Shown: positions 1 through 9,172, numbered from the stretch's first letter. The stretch is DNA of 64,000 bases from Phycisphaerales bacterium (GCA_020847535.1 JADLBU010000119.1:1-64000); one strand, 5' to 3'. Made by a program: numbers and translations. The notes: generated from the letters alone by a model not told the origin.

Positions 1-760
1 GAGCCCCAAGGTCTTCACGCAGCGGCAGCTCTTGGCGTGCCTGGTGCTCAAGACGCACCTCAAGACCACCTACCGCGGCGTGGTCGAGCAGTTGATCCTG
101 ATGCCGGCCGTGCGCGAGGCGATCGGTTTCAAGCAGATCCCGCACTACACCACGCTCCAGAAGTTCGCCGGCCGGGCCAACGTCCTGGCCTTGGTCGATC
201 AGGCCCTGCGGGAGCTGGGTCAGGGGGTGCTCGCGGGGACAAGCTCCGAGGCGGCGATGGACTCGACCGGGGTGGAGACGACGTGCGCCAGCGCCCACTT
301 TGTCAGCAGGAAAGGCCAGACACGCGGCAAGTTCGTGAAGCTGAGCATGGCGGCGTTGTGCGGGCTGATGATGCCGGTGGCGCTGGTGGTGGGGTGGGGC
401 CCGGGGAGCGACCACACCGACGCGGTGGCGCTTGCCCGGAAGGCGGCGCGGGTGCTGACCCCCACGACGCTGTGGTGCGACAAGGGGTACGACAGCGAGG
501 CGTTCCACGAGCATTGCTGGAATGGTTGGGGAACCCTGAGCTTCGCGCCGGCGCGGGTGAGAGAAGGTCAGACGGTGGTGAGCGGTGACAACCGCTGGAT
601 GATGTAGCACAAGTGGCCGAGGTACGGGAGGCGCTGGCACATCGAGAGCGTCAACTCGGGGATGAAACGCACGGTGGGCTCGACGCTGGCGGCCCGCAAG
701 GAGCGCACGCTCTTCCACGAAGCCGCCCTCAAGGTTCTCACCTACGCCATCCGCGTGTAG
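1..760 (+). pseudogene. DDE transposase of an IS element, truncated by the window edge and interrupted by an in-frame TAG
   Basis: The reading frame is open from the left edge and gives an IS5/IS4-like DDE transposase. Visible features are the first catalytic Asp in AAMDSTGVETT, the second in LWCDKGYDSEAFH, and the Glu region HIESVNSGMKR near the C-terminus. A TAG at 605-607 interrupts the frame. The same frame resumes at once and runs 51 codons to a second TAG at 758-760, encoding HKWPRYGRRWHIESVNSGMK and more. The catalytic Glu lies after the first stop, so the truncated product should be inactive. A single AAG-to-TAG change would explain it. The 5' end and left inverted repeat are outside the window, and no right-end inverted repeat can be confirmed. 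Confidence 0.8.
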
Positions 761-1151
761 GGGCTTCTTCTCAAATCTGATGTTGTCTACAGAGCCGCAT
801 GACGTCGAAAGAGAGCGGATACCAATGGCGGTTCCCTCGTGGGGATTTCTTCGGTCATTGTACGGTAGCCGCGGAGGTGCGCTCAGTCGTTCTGCTGAAT
901 GTTGAGACACCGAACGAAGCGGGTTCGCTCTCGTCCGGTCGCCGCGCAACCAAAACCGCGGCCGATGGCAAGGTTGCCGGTGAACTGCGAACGGCTTGCC
1001 TCGCCGCGTGCGGCGGGGCTCACGAATGCTCTCTATTCAATCTGGGGGGCGCGATTTGCGATTCTCTGCTGTTGTCCGGGTTTTCGAAGTCCACTTACTT
1101 CGTGCGCGGCTCGTTTCGTGCTTGCCTCTTGTAGTGGCCGATCGGCAGCCC
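761..1151. other. Non-coding stretch between the IS remnant and dacB
   Basis: I see no convincing gene in these 391 bases. Open frames across it have no recognisable domain and poor start context. The first few dozen bases may be the right flank of the IS element. Positions 1094-1114 hold, on the minus strand, a 21-base word that recurs near 57.3 kb. Confidence 0.5.
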
Positions 1152-2681
1152 TTACCCCCCCACCGCCGGCGTCTGCTTGGCGGCTCGGCGGGCCAGGTGG
1201 CTGTCGACGGCTCGGAAGACATCTTCGGCGAGCTCGAAGACGTTGCCGTGGACATCGCCGGGGATGTCGTTGGCGATGAAGCTGACGGCGATCCGTTCCC
1301 CGGTGTCGCGGTGGGTGACGTAGCCGGAGAGTGAGCGGACGCGATCGATGTAGCCGGACTTGGCGCGGACATCGCACTTGAGGCGAGCGCCGAGGAATCG
1401 GCGCTTGAGGGTGCCTTCGCCGGGCTTGGCGAGCGAGCCGATGAAGGCATCGGCGATCGTGCGGTCGCGGGAGATGATGGTAAGCCAGCGTGTGAGGGTT
1501 TCGGGTGAGACTGAGTTCTGTCGGGACATGCCCGAGCCATCGACGATGTGGGTGCTCGCGGCGTAGGCAGGGCCGAGCTTTTCGGAGAGGAGCATGAGCA
1601 TGACCTGGGAGCCGTTCTCCCATGAGCCGGGGAGGCCGGTGGCGTGGTTGCCCATGGTCTTGATGAGGCACTCGGCGTAGAGGTTGTAGGAGTCGGTGTT
1701 GCAGCGTTTGAGGATGTCGGCGATCGGGGTGTTGATGACGGCGAGCGTGCGGCCCTTGGGGAGTTGCTCATCGGGGTTGATGAGGCGGATGTACTCATCG
1801 CCGATGGGGACGACGACGCCGGCCTTCTTGAGGCGATCGGCGAGCAGTCGGCCGAAGAGCGCGGTGGGCTGGTCGATCGCGACCTCGATGGGAGCGACGG
1901 AGGGGACGGCGACCTCGCCGGTGATGCGGAACTTGAGGGGCTCCTTGGTGCGGAGGACGGAGACGGCGTTGCGTTCACCCTTGGTGGACTTGGCGCGGTT
2001 CTCGATGTCGATCCAGGGAACCTCGGGCTGGATGCGGATGCTGGGTGAGCCCTTGCCGCCATCGCGGCTGGGCCGTGGGTAGAAGGCGAGCAGGTTGGTG
2101 TGGAAATTGATGCCGCTGACCTGGGCGCAGTACCACTTGTCGAGCTGGTTCTCCGGCCAGGTAGGATGGATGTAGTTGCGGTCGAATACCGAATCGTCGA
2201 GGACGAGTTCGTTGATTTCGGCGACCCCGGCCTTCTGGACGGAGTTGGCGAGCAAGTTGAGGACATCCTCGACGGTGAGCTTGGGCTCGCTGCGGTTGAG
2301 GAGTTCAGGGTCGGCGAGCGCGGGATCCCCGCTGCCGGCGATGATGATCTGTCCGCCGGCCTCGCGGAGCTCGGTGCGGTAGGTGTAGTCGGGCCCGAGC
2401 GTCCAGAGGGCAGCCGCGGACGTCAGGATCTTCATGTTGGAGGCGGGGATCAGGGGATCGGAGGCCTTGGAGGCAAACAGGATCTCACCTGTGGCGGTAT
2501 CGACGATGCTGACGCCGATCTTGGACTGGCCGACCTTGGCAGCGCCCAGGAGCCGGCGCATGTCGCCGCTCAGGTCCTGGGCGAGCGAGGTGGCGGCGGT
2601 GAGGGCGATCGCAGCGCCTGCAAGGAGGCTTCTACCGGCCGTCATCCATCGCCGGTTCCCGACAAGACGAGCCATGGTCAT
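1152..2681 (-). CDS. dacB: D-alanyl-D-alanine carboxypeptidase/endopeptidase (PBP4 type, peptidase S13)
   Basis: A periplasmic penicillin-binding protein that removes terminal D-Ala or cuts peptide crosslinks in peptidoglycan. The 509-residue product begins with a signal peptide (MTMARLVGNRRW, a hydrophobic stretch, then ...SLAQ). The three active-site motifs of family S13 are present in order: SxxK as SNMK near residue 81 (nucleophile Ser), SxN as SYN near residue 330, and K-S-G in RAKSGYID near residue 441. The ATG at 2681 is preferred because GGAG lies about 8 bases upstream and the signal peptide then sits at the N-terminus. An in-frame ATG at 2768 would put 29 non-signal residues in front. 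It is divergent from the kinase gene. A peptidoglycan enzyme fits current evidence that Planctomycetota have a peptidoglycan wall. Confidence 0.9.
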   Translation of the reverse strand: MTMARLVGNRRWMTAGRSLLAGAAIALTAATSLAQDLSGDMRRLLGAAKVGQSKIGVSIVDTATGEILFASKASDPLIPASNMKILTSAAALWTLGPDYTYRTELREAGGQIIIAGSGDPALADPELLNRSEPKLTVEDVLNLLANSVQKAGVAEINELVLDDSVFDRNYIHPTWPENQLDKWYCAQVSGINFHTNLLAFYPRPSRDGGKGSPSIRIQPEVPWIDIENRAKSTKGERNAVSVLRTKEPLKFRITGEVAVPSVAPIEVAIDQPTALFGRLLADRLKKAGVVVPIGDEYIRLINPDEQLPKGRTLAVINTPIADILKRCNTDSYNLYAECLIKTMGNHATGLPGSWENGSQVMLMLLSEKLGPAYAASTHIVDGSGMSRQNSVSPETLTRWLTIISRDRTIADAFIGSLAKPGEGTLKRRFLGARLKCDVRAKSGYIDRVRSLSGYVTHRDTGERIAVSFIANDIPGDVHGNVFELAEDVFRAVDSHLARRAAKQTPAVGG

Positions 2682-2890
2682 GTCATCCACTCCGCCGAAG
2701 AGCCTGGCATCGCCGGGACGAACCGATACCGTGACCATCCCGGGTGCGCTGAATCGTGCATCGGACAATACGTCGGGGCCGCTTCAGCATTCGGGGTTGA
2801 AGGGGTAGGGGAAGCACCTGTTCTGACGGAACAGGCCGTTCCGGGGGCGTCCCGACAGGCCGGGAAGCAGAGGCACTCGTATCCTTGGCC

Positions 2891-5539
2891 GTGCCACACA
2901 ACTCGGACGATCACCCCACCATCGAGCCGGCGGCCCGGCTTGATGCCCCTGCCAGCTCTTCCTTTCCTGTACCGATCGCGGCAGCCTCGCCGGAGCCACA
3001 GATCGGCCCGTATCGGCTCATGGAACCACTGGGAGAGGGTGGGTTCGGTGTGGTGTACCTGGCGGAGCAGACGGCTCCTGTTCGGCGGCAGGTCGCATTG
3101 AAGGTGCTCAAGCCGGGGATGGACTCGGCGGCGGTGTTGGCGCGGTTCGAGGCCGAGCGGCAGGCGCTGGCGCTGATGGAGCACGCGGGGATCTGCAAGG
3201 TGCTGGATGCGGGGGCGACTCCACAAGGGCGGCCGTACTTCGCGATGGAGCTGGTGCGCGGCGTCCCGATCACGGACTACTGCAACATGCACCGGCTTGG
3301 GATGGTCGAGCGGCTGACGCTGTTCGTGGATGTATGCCTGGCGGTGCAGCACGCGCACCAGAAGGGGATCATCCACCGGGACCTCAAGCCGACCAACATC
3401 CTGGTGGCGATGACGGACAAGGGGCCGGCGGCCAAGGTGATCGACTTTGGCATCGCCAAGGCGATGCGCGGGAGCCTGGGCGGACACACGGTACACACCG
3501 CGATGGGGCAGTTCATCGGGACGCCGGAGTACATGAGCCCGGAGCAGGCGGCCTCGGGCGGGGTGGACATCGACACACGGACGGATGTCTACTCGCTGGG
3601 CGTGGTGCTGTATGAGCTCTTGACGGGTGTGCTGCCGATCGATTCGGAGCGGCTGCGCCGGGCGGGGAGCCATGACATCCCGCGGATCCTGCTTGAGTCG
3701 GAGCCTTCCAAGCCGAGCACGCGGCTCATCGGCCTGCCCGATGGGGCGGCTGTGGGTCCGGGCGGGGGCGGGGATTGGGCGGCGAACACCGCGCCGGCGT
3801 CGGGACAGGCGATCGCCAGGCAGCGCGGGACGGATCGGTCATCGCTGGTGCGGCAGGTGCGCGGAGACCTTGACTGGATCACGATGAAGGCGATGGACAA
3901 GGATCGCGTGCGGCGATACGAATCGGCGGGTGCGCTGGCGGCGGACATTGGTCGTCACCTGAGCAACGAGCCGGTGCTCGCGGGCCCGCCCAGCGCGGGG
4001 TACCGGATGTCGAAGTTTGTGCGTCGGCATCGCGGTGGGGTCGCGGCGTCGGTATTGATCGCGCTGTCGATCATGGTGGGGCTGGTGATCTCGGTGATCC
4101 AGTACCGGCAGGCCGATGCGCAGCGGAAGATCGCCGAGCAGGAATCCAAGAAGTTCCAGGCGACGCTGGGGTTTATGACGGGCATGTTCGGGGCGGTCGA
4201 TCCGGAGAAATCGCGCGGGCGGGATGTTACGGTCAAGGATGTACTGGACAACGCGGCGAGCCAGGCGGAGAAGGACCTGGCAAGCGAGCCTGAGGTGCGG
4301 GCGGAGGTGCTGGAGATCCTTGGTGAGGCGTACCACACGACATCGCGGTTCGACGAGGCGATCCGGCTGATGACCGGTGCGATCGATGCGCGGAAGTCGG
4401 TCGGGCTGGTGGATGATGTGCGGTTCTACCAGCTGCATGCAAAGCTGTCAGCGCCGTTGATGTCGGCGGACCGGCTTGACGAGTCGGAGGCTGCGCTCAA
4501 GACCGCGCTGGATGGGCGATCGCGGCTGCTGGGCGCGGATCATCCGGACACGCTCTTCTCGAAGAGCCTGCTGGCGATGCTGTATCAGCTTCGTGGGAAC
4601 AACGCCGAGGCGGAGACGATCCTGCGGGATGTGATCAAGAGCCAGACGCGGGTGGTCGGGGAGGGCGACTCCGCGACCCTGGACTCGCGGACGCAACTGG
4701 CGGACCTTCTGCAGGAGGCGGGAAAGTTCGACGATGCGCGGGCCGAGGCCCAGGAGATCGCGGACCTGTCGAAGAAGCACCTGGGCGCGGACAGCACGTA
4801 CACGCTGCAGGCGCAGAGCATCCTGGCATCGATCCTGTTCAGCATGGGGAGGGATGCCGAGGCGGAGCAGGTGATCCGCGAGACGCTCGAGGGGAAGAAG
4901 AAGGTCTTCGGGGCGACGCACACGCAGGTGTTCACCACGGCTGACGTGTTGCTCCAGATCCTGACGCGCCAGAAGAAGCTGGATGAGGCGGTCGAGTTGG
5001 GGCGGGACCTGGTGGAGAAGGCCAAGGCATCGCTGGGGCCGGATCATCGCAGCACGCAGACGTACATGAACAACTGGGCCAATGCGCTGGTGCAGAAGAA
5101 GGAATTCGCGCAGGCGGAGGCAATCTTCCGGGAGATCCTGGCATCGCCAGCGCAATCGCTTGCGCCGACATCGATCCAGACGTTGGCGACCAAGAACAGC
5201 CTTGGAAACCTCTTGTGCGATGCGGGCCGGCCGGAGGAGGGGTACAAGGTTCTCGATGAGGTGCGGCTGGACCTGGAGAAGACTCTGCCGCCGGATCACT
5301 GGATCCTGGGGCTGTCGCGTTCGCACGTCGGGCAGGCGCTGGTGGATCTGTCACGAAACGATGAGGCCAAGGCGATGCTCGAAGATGGGTACGGGCGACT
5401 GGTCAAGGCGCTGGGAGCCGGGCATCCGCACGCGATCGCGTGCGCCAAGTCGCTGGCGGATCTGTATCAGAAGTTGGGAGATACGGAGAAGGAGGGCGTG
5501 TGGCGGGTGAAGGCGCAGGCGGGTGGGGCGGCGAAGTGA
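2891..5539 (+). CDS. Serine/threonine protein kinase with transmembrane segment and C-terminal TPR repeats
   Basis: A PknB/Hanks-type kinase of about 882 residues. Motifs: the P-loop in PLGEGGFGVVYLAEQ, the ATP-binding Lys in QVALKVLK, the catalytic loop HRDLKPTNILV, the Mg motif in DFGIAKA, and GTPEYMSPEQ followed by DVYSLGVVLYELL. A single membrane segment (ASVLIALSIMVGLVISVI) at about residues 382-404 separates the cytoplasmic kinase from an extracytoplasmic half made of repeated helical TPR units, which probably bind a ligand or partner. This kinase-TM-TPR order is common and expanded in Planctomycetota. The start is uncertain: GTG at 2891 is chosen, TTG at 2885 is two codons upstream, and neither has a clear ribosome binding site. 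The substrate cannot be read from the sequence. Confidence 0.9.
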   Translation: MPHNSDDHPTIEPAARLDAPASSSFPVPIAAASPEPQIGPYRLMEPLGEGGFGVVYLAEQTAPVRRQVALKVLKPGMDSAAVLARFEAERQALALMEHAGICKVLDAGATPQGRPYFAMELVRGVPITDYCNMHRLGMVERLTLFVDVCLAVQHAHQKGIIHRDLKPTNILVAMTDKGPAAKVIDFGIAKAMRGSLGGHTVHTAMGQFIGTPEYMSPEQAASGGVDIDTRTDVYSLGVVLYELLTGVLPIDSERLRRAGSHDIPRILLESEPSKPSTRLIGLPDGAAVGPGGGGDWAANTAPASGQAIARQRGTDRSSLVRQVRGDLDWITMKAMDKDRVRRYESAGALAADIGRHLSNEPVLAGPPSAGYRMSKFVRRHRGGVAASVLIALSIMVGLVISVIQYRQADAQRKIAEQESKKFQATLGFMTGMFGAVDPEKSRGRDVTVKDVLDNAASQAEKDLASEPEVRAEVLEILGEAYHTTSRFDEAIRLMTGAIDARKSVGLVDDVRFYQLHAKLSAPLMSADRLDESEAALKTALDGRSRLLGADHPDTLFSKSLLAMLYQLRGNNAEAETILRDVIKSQTRVVGEGDSATLDSRTQLADLLQEAGKFDDARAEAQEIADLSKKHLGADSTYTLQAQSILASILFSMGRDAEAEQVIRETLEGKKKVFGATHTQVFTTADVLLQILTRQKKLDEAVELGRDLVEKAKASLGPDHRSTQTYMNNWANALVQKKEFAQAEAIFREILASPAQSLAPTSIQTLATKNSLGNLLCDAGRPEEGYKVLDEVRLDLEKTLPPDHWILGLSRSHVGQALVDLSRNDEAKAMLEDGYGRLVKALGAGHPHAIACAKSLADLYQKLGDTEKEGVWRVKAQAGGAAK

Positions 5540-5560
5540 TGCGGGGCTGACGCGGCCTTG

Positions 5561-5591
5561 ATTTTCGTCGTTTTCAATCTTCGATGAAAAT
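5561..5591 (+). repeat. AT-rich inverted repeat between the kinase gene and mqnE
   Basis: ATTTTCGTCG at 5561-5570 can pair with CGATGAAAAT at 5582-5591 (9 of 10 canonical pairs plus one G-T) around an 11-base loop. It is the only AT-rich patch in the 79-base gap. It could be a weak terminator for the kinase gene or part of the mqnE leader, but it lacks a GC stem and a T-run. Confidence 0.3.
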
Positions 5592-5618
5592 TCGATCCGC
5601 CAGCGCTACAGTGCGGGC

Positions 5619-7076
5619 ATGACGGCGATCGGCTCGTTTGCCCAGGTTTGCAGGGATGTCCGGCTGGATGAGATCCGCGGGAAGGTGGATCGCGGAGAGC
5701 GGCTGTCGCTCGCCGATGGGGACCTGCTGTTCACGACGCCGGACATATGGACGGTGTGCAGGCTGGCGGACTCGGTTCGTCGGCGGCTGCACGGGGATGC
5801 GGCGTATTACAACATCAACCGCCACCTGAACTACTCGAACGTGTGCGCGCTGTCGTGCAAGTTCTGCGAGTTCTACCGCAAGCAGGGGGATGAGGGGTCG
5901 TACACGCGCGATCTGGAGTACATCCGGGAAGAAGCTCGCAAGGCGGTGGAGGCGGGGGCGACGGAGATCCACTCGGTGGGCGGGCTGAACCCGTACCTGC
6001 CGTTCAGCTACTACACCGACATGATCGCGGCGATCCGGGAGGAAGCGCGGTCGCTGGGGAGCGATCTGCACGTGAAGGCGTTCACGGCGGTCGAAATCGT
6101 GCACCTGGCGCGGATTGCGAAGGTGTACAAGGGCGCGAACCTGGCGGGTGAGGAAGGGCGAGCCGCGCGGCGAGTGGGGATCAGGTGGGTGCTCGATGAA
6201 CTTAAGAAGGCGGGTCTGGGCTCGCTGCCGGGCGGCGGGGCCGAGGTCTTCGACGATCGCGTGCATGATGAGGCGTACAAGGGGAAGATCCGCTCGGATG
6301 TGTGGCTGGATGTGCATCGGGTCGCTCACGAGATCGGGTTGAACACCAACGCGACCATCCTGTACGGGCATGTGGAGGATCGGCGGGATCGGTTGGTGCA
6401 TATGGATATGTTGAGACGGGCGCAGGATGAGGCGCTGCACAGGATGGGATTTGAAGGCACTGGGGACTGGGCACGGGGCACTGGGGGGGATCCAAATCCG
6501 AAGAACACGAGCGCTGATGAGCAGTCAGGACATCTTGGGTATCGAGGCGATACATCGGAAGCGCCTGTCATTACGTTGACGCGGCCGGGCACTCCACTTC
6601 CGGAGCATGTTGCCTTTTCCGGCACCAGTGCCCAGTGCCCGATGCCCAGTGCCTCCCCCCACGGCTATTACCAAACCATCATCCCCCTCCCGTTCTTTCC
6701 CGATGGGAGCGAGCTGGAGCATCTGCCGGGGCCATCGGGGCTTGAGAACCTGCGGACGCTGGCGATCGCGAGGCTGATGCTCGACAACTTCCCGCATGTG
6801 AAAGCGTTCTGGATCATGCAGACGCTGCCGATGGCACAGCTCATGCTTCAGAACGGGGCCGATGACATCGATGGGACGGTGGTGTGGTACGACATCACGA
6901 AGCTGCGGCACGGGGCGGGGCAGGGTGGGGGCGGCGCGACCACACACCAGGAAGTGAACGTGTGGACGCTGCAGAAGGCGATCCGAGAGGCGGGGTTTGT
7001 GCCGGTGGAGCGGGACACGGTGTATCGGCGGGTGGTGAGGGATGAGGCGGATGGGAGGAAGTGGCGGGTGGGGTGA
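5619..7076 (+). CDS. mqnE: Aminodeoxyfutalosine synthase MqnE (radical SAM) with an internal insertion
   Basis: Radical SAM enzyme of the futalosine route to menaquinone. It joins 3-[(1-carboxyvinyl)oxy]benzoate to SAM to make aminodeoxyfutalosine. The [4Fe-4S] motif CxxxCxxC is in CALSCKFCEFYRKQ near residues 75-82, preceded by YYNINRHLNYSN. Conserved later segments include IHSVGGLNP, TNATILYGHVE, YYQTIIPLPFFP and MQTLPMAQLMLQNGADD. At 485 residues it is longer than the roughly 370-400 usual for MqnE. The excess is a segment of about 70 residues between RRAQDEA and GYYQTIIPLPF, encoded by a DNA palindrome (see the repeat entry). All catalytic segments remain in frame, so the protein may still work. 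The ATG at 5619 lacks a strong ribosome binding site. Other futalosine genes are not in the window. Confidence 0.9.
   Translation: MTAIGSFAQVCRDVRLDEIRGKVDRGERLSLADGDLLFTTPDIWTVCRLADSVRRRLHGDAAYYNINRHLNYSNVCALSCKFCEFYRKQGDEGSYTRDLEYIREEARKAVEAGATEIHSVGGLNPYLPFSYYTDMIAAIREEARSLGSDLHVKAFTAVEIVHLARIAKVYKGANLAGEEGRAARRVGIRWVLDELKKAGLGSLPGGGAEVFDDRVHDEAYKGKIRSDVWLDVHRVAHEIGLNTNATILYGHVEDRRDRLVHMDMLRRAQDEALHRMGFEGTGDWARGTGGDPNPKNTSADEQSGHLGYRGDTSEAPVITLTRPGTPLPEHVAFSGTSAQCPMPSASPHGYYQTIIPLPFFPDGSELEHLPGPSGLENLRTLAIARLMLDNFPHVKAFWIMQTLPMAQLMLQNGADDIDGTVVWYDITKLRHGAGQGGGGATTHQEVNVWTLQKAIREAGFVPVERDTVYRRVVRDEADGRKWRVG
6456..6660. repeat. Imperfect inverted repeat inserted in frame within mqnE
   Basis: The left arm, 6456-6488, is a run of GGCACTGGGG/GACTGGGCAC units. 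The right arm, 6625-6660, is its imperfect reverse complement (CCAGTGCCCAGTGCCC and so on). Over about 29 bases the arms agree at roughly 25 positions. They flank about 136 bases that match no part of MqnE. The total length preserves the reading frame, so the element codes for a low-complexity loop. It resembles a small mobile palindrome that was tolerated in a surface loop. Confidence 0.6.
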
Positions 7077-7089
7077 GCAGGGCGGGGGA

Positions 7090-7695
7090 ATGCCGGAAAG
7101 AAGTGCGGTTGATTGGCGATCGTGGGGAGTGGCGGCGAGCATGTTCGCCGGCATCGGCGGGATCGCCGCGTTGTGTGAAGGCCTCGGTCGCACTTCGGGA
7201 GACTGGCTGGCGATCATGAGCGGCCCGATCACGTGGGTGTACGCCGCATCACATTTGGCGCTGGATCGCGGTCCGCGGTGGCGATGGCTCGTGATCCCGG
7301 TCTTTCTTGCATCGCTGCTTCATGTGCTGTGGTGCCTGCCTGCGACCAATGCCGTCCAGAGCGTCGTCACGATGAGTTGGGCCAGGAGCGCACAGGCGCC
7401 GTGCCTGGTCACGGGCATCGGATATGCGGTGATCTACGGGATCGGGTGCCGCTCGCCGGGGCCGGTGGCGATCATGGGTATCGCGACCGCCGGCTCGATG
7501 CTGCTGGCGCGGATCGGCGGCATCGGCATGGGAGTGATCGTTCTGCCGCTGCACGCGGGGGTGCTGGGGATCTTGGCGAGCGAGAACCAGCGGGCGTGGT
7601 CGCGGATGCCCAAGCCGGGTGCGTGCGCGGGGTGCGGGTATGACATGGCGGGACTTGGAGCGGGCATGAAGTGTCCGGAGTGCGGAGCGGGGTAG
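7090..7695 (+). CDS. Membrane protein with C-terminal zinc ribbon
   Basis: A 201-residue protein with about six hydrophobic segments, beginning MPERSAVDWRSW. It ends in a short cytoplasmic zinc ribbon, CAGCGYDM...KCPECG, with four Cys in two CxxC pairs. The ATG at 7090 is chosen because a G-rich ribosome binding site (GGCGGGGG) immediately precedes it and it then starts 13 bases after mqnE. An earlier in-frame ATG at 7042 would overlap mqnE. The same ribbon closes the next two predicted plus-strand proteins, so it may be a shared anchoring or partner-binding module. The function is not recognised. Confidence 0.65.
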   Translation: MPERSAVDWRSWGVAASMFAGIGGIAALCEGLGRTSGDWLAIMSGPITWVYAASHLALDRGPRWRWLVIPVFLASLLHVLWCLPATNAVQSVVTMSWARSAQAPCLVTGIGYAVIYGIGCRSPGPVAIMGIATAGSMLLARIGGIGMGVIVLPLHAGVLGILASENQRAWSRMPKPGACAGCGYDMAGLGAGMKCPECGAG

Positions 7696-7722
7696 GGATC
7701 TGAGGCGCGATATGCTGAAGCT

Positions 7723-8493
7723 GTGGATGCCTCGGATCCCAGCACGGTCACGGAGGAGTCGGCGCTTGGCGGCCTTGGGGACTGTCGGGCTCGCAATTAC
7801 ACATGGACGTGCGCGGCTCTGATGCTGACATCAAGCTGCGTGCTGGCGATCGGGGAGCGCTTGCCGGGGGATCCGCTTGACTACATGTACGAGGTGTTCG
7901 CCGCGTGCATCGGGCTCTGTGCGCTTGCCGGAAGATCCCGGCGGCTGGGTGGCAGCTATTGGGGATCGCTGGCGGGGATCCTGGTGTGGATGACGATGCC
8001 GCTGTGGATCGACCGGACGATGGAGGTTGCATTCTACGGCATCGAGCCGTGCATTCCGGATGTTCTCACGAGCGGGCTCGGGACGATCGAGGCGGTTGTC
8101 CTGCAGGTGATCTGGTCGTACATCATCGTGCTGACGGTGGTTGCAGCGCCGCTGTATCTCTGGATGACGCGATCGCGGACGGTTGTGCTGCTCACGGCGA
8201 TCGGTTGCGTTGTATCTCTTGCCGTGATCGCGGGGATGGTGCATTGGATCACGAATGAGAACTGGTTCAACGGGTTCGCGCTGATGGCGACGTATCACCT
8301 CGGCGCGGTAGGTCCGGTGTTGTGGTGGGCGATCTGGGGGGAGCCCAGGCGCACGCCTGGTCGGTGCGCGGGGTGCGGGTATGACTTGCTGGGGTTGATG
8401 GGGGAACGGTGTCCGGAGTGTGGAGAGGACGTTGAGGCGAATTCGGAGCCGTCGGCTTCAGCCGGCGGTCGCGAGGCTCAGATACGCCAGTGA
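7723..8493 (+). CDS. Membrane protein with C-terminal zinc ribbon and a REP-derived tail
   Basis: A 256-residue protein starting with GTG at 7723, 27 bases after the preceding gene and probably co-transcribed with it. It has about six hydrophobic segments and then a zinc ribbon, CAGCGYDLLGL...RCPECG, clearly related to the upstream protein. The final residues, SEPSASAGGREAQIRQ, are encoded by a REP-like palindrome (8444-8471), so the tail was probably acquired when the original stop was lost to the repeat. Its 3' end overlaps the convergent RAYT gene by 16 bases. The function is not recognised. The start is tentative because no strong ribosome binding site is visible. Confidence 0.6.
   Translation: MDASDPSTVTEESALGGLGDCRARNYTWTCAALMLTSSCVLAIGERLPGDPLDYMYEVFAACIGLCALAGRSRRLGGSYWGSLAGILVWMTMPLWIDRTMEVAFYGIEPCIPDVLTSGLGTIEAVVLQVIWSYIIVLTVVAAPLYLWMTRSRTVVLLTAIGCVVSLAVIAGMVHWITNENWFNGFALMATYHLGAVGPVLWWAIWGEPRRTPGRCAGCGYDLLGLMGERCPECGEDVEANSEPSASAGGREAQIRQ
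8444..8471 (-). repeat. REP-like palindrome, copy 1 (inverted orientation)
   Basis: The reverse complement of a repeat whose core is GCCGGCTGAAGCCGACGGC followed by TCCGA. The core forms a short GC-rich hairpin. This copy lies at the 3' end of the zinc-ribbon gene and reads as SEPSASAGG in that frame. Confidence 0.75.
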
Positions 8494-9104
8494 TGTACGG
8501 TCGCACAACGACCCACGACTGAAGTCGGGGGCTCCGATCGTGATGTGTTCGCGGGCGCTCGCACGAGCGGATCCTCGAAGAGAACCAACGGTGACTGCTG
8601 TTCTCGCACGTATGCCACGGCTCGCTCGAACGAACCGGGAGTGTCGAGCAGCCTCCTTGAGCCGTGGCGTGTCCACCATGTACCGGCGGCCGGTTTGCCG
8701 CAGGCCTGGGACATTCGGCGTGACGAAACGCCTTTCATGCGCTGGAGTACTTTCTCGCCCTCTTCGCATTGTGAAATCACGATGGCGTGGCAATGCGTTC
8801 GCATGATCGCGGCAATACGGAGCAGCATGTCGCCGTTAACGCAGGCTTCCTGGAACCCGCGAAGGCACTCCTCTGCGCTGCGGATGTCGAGCACCACTTC
8901 CTGGCTGTTCATCAGCGCGGCGGCCGCCCTTCTGACAAGAGGGCGATCGGCATCACGCGGCGTGCCGACCACGTTGCGGATCGTGAAATCACCATGCTCC
9001 CGCTTGACGGCGCTTGTGAAGCCGCGGGGATCGCCGGGGAGCCATGTGCCGTAGGTGGTCCAGGTCAGCAGGTAGGCGCCTCCGCGGCCTTGGTCACGCG
9101 ACAT
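8478..9104 (-). CDS. REP-associated tyrosine transposase (RAYT, IS200-like Y1 family)
   Basis: A 208-residue single-domain transposase of the HUH/Y1 family. The N-terminus has the family signature YLLTWTTYGTWLPGD. The metal-binding HxH motif is H104-C-H106 in MRTHCHAIVIS. The segment TWWTRHGSRRLLDTPGSFER precedes the presumed nucleophile Y165 in RAVAYVREQQ. All key residues look intact. RAYTs act on REP palindromes, and copies of one palindrome family lie at both sides: two at the 3' end and one 69 bases upstream. The ATG at 9104 is chosen because the conserved domain starts ten residues later. An in-frame start at 9158 is possible but less likely. Confidence 0.8.
   Translation of the reverse strand: MSRDQGRGGAYLLTWTTYGTWLPGDPRGFTSAVKREHGDFTIRNVVGTPRDADRPLVRRAAAALMNSQEVVLDIRSAEECLRGFQEACVNGDMLLRIAAIMRTHCHAIVISQCEEGEKVLQRMKGVSSRRMSQACGKPAAGTWWTRHGSRRLLDTPGSFERAVAYVREQQSPLVLFEDPLVRAPANTSRSEPPTSVVGRCATVHHWRI
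8511..8540 (+). repeat. Diverged REP-like palindrome, copy 2
   Basis: CGACTGAAGTCGGGGGCTCC matches the REP-like family with several substitutions that keep the small hairpin (CGACTGAAGTCG). With copy 1 it forms a tail-to-tail pair about 40 bases apart, like a bacterial interspersed mosaic element. It lies inside the 3' end of the RAYT gene, where it encodes SEPPTSVVG. Confidence 0.55.
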
Positions 9105-9172
9105 GTTCAGAAGTCTACCGCATTCTTGGGCATGTGAGGGTGGACACGCTTGTCGCACTTGAAGGCATCAGG

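Noticed and set aside
799-1134. A 111-codon frame after the transposase remnant
   Set aside because: No ribosome binding site, no recognisable domain, and competing overlapping frames of similar length.
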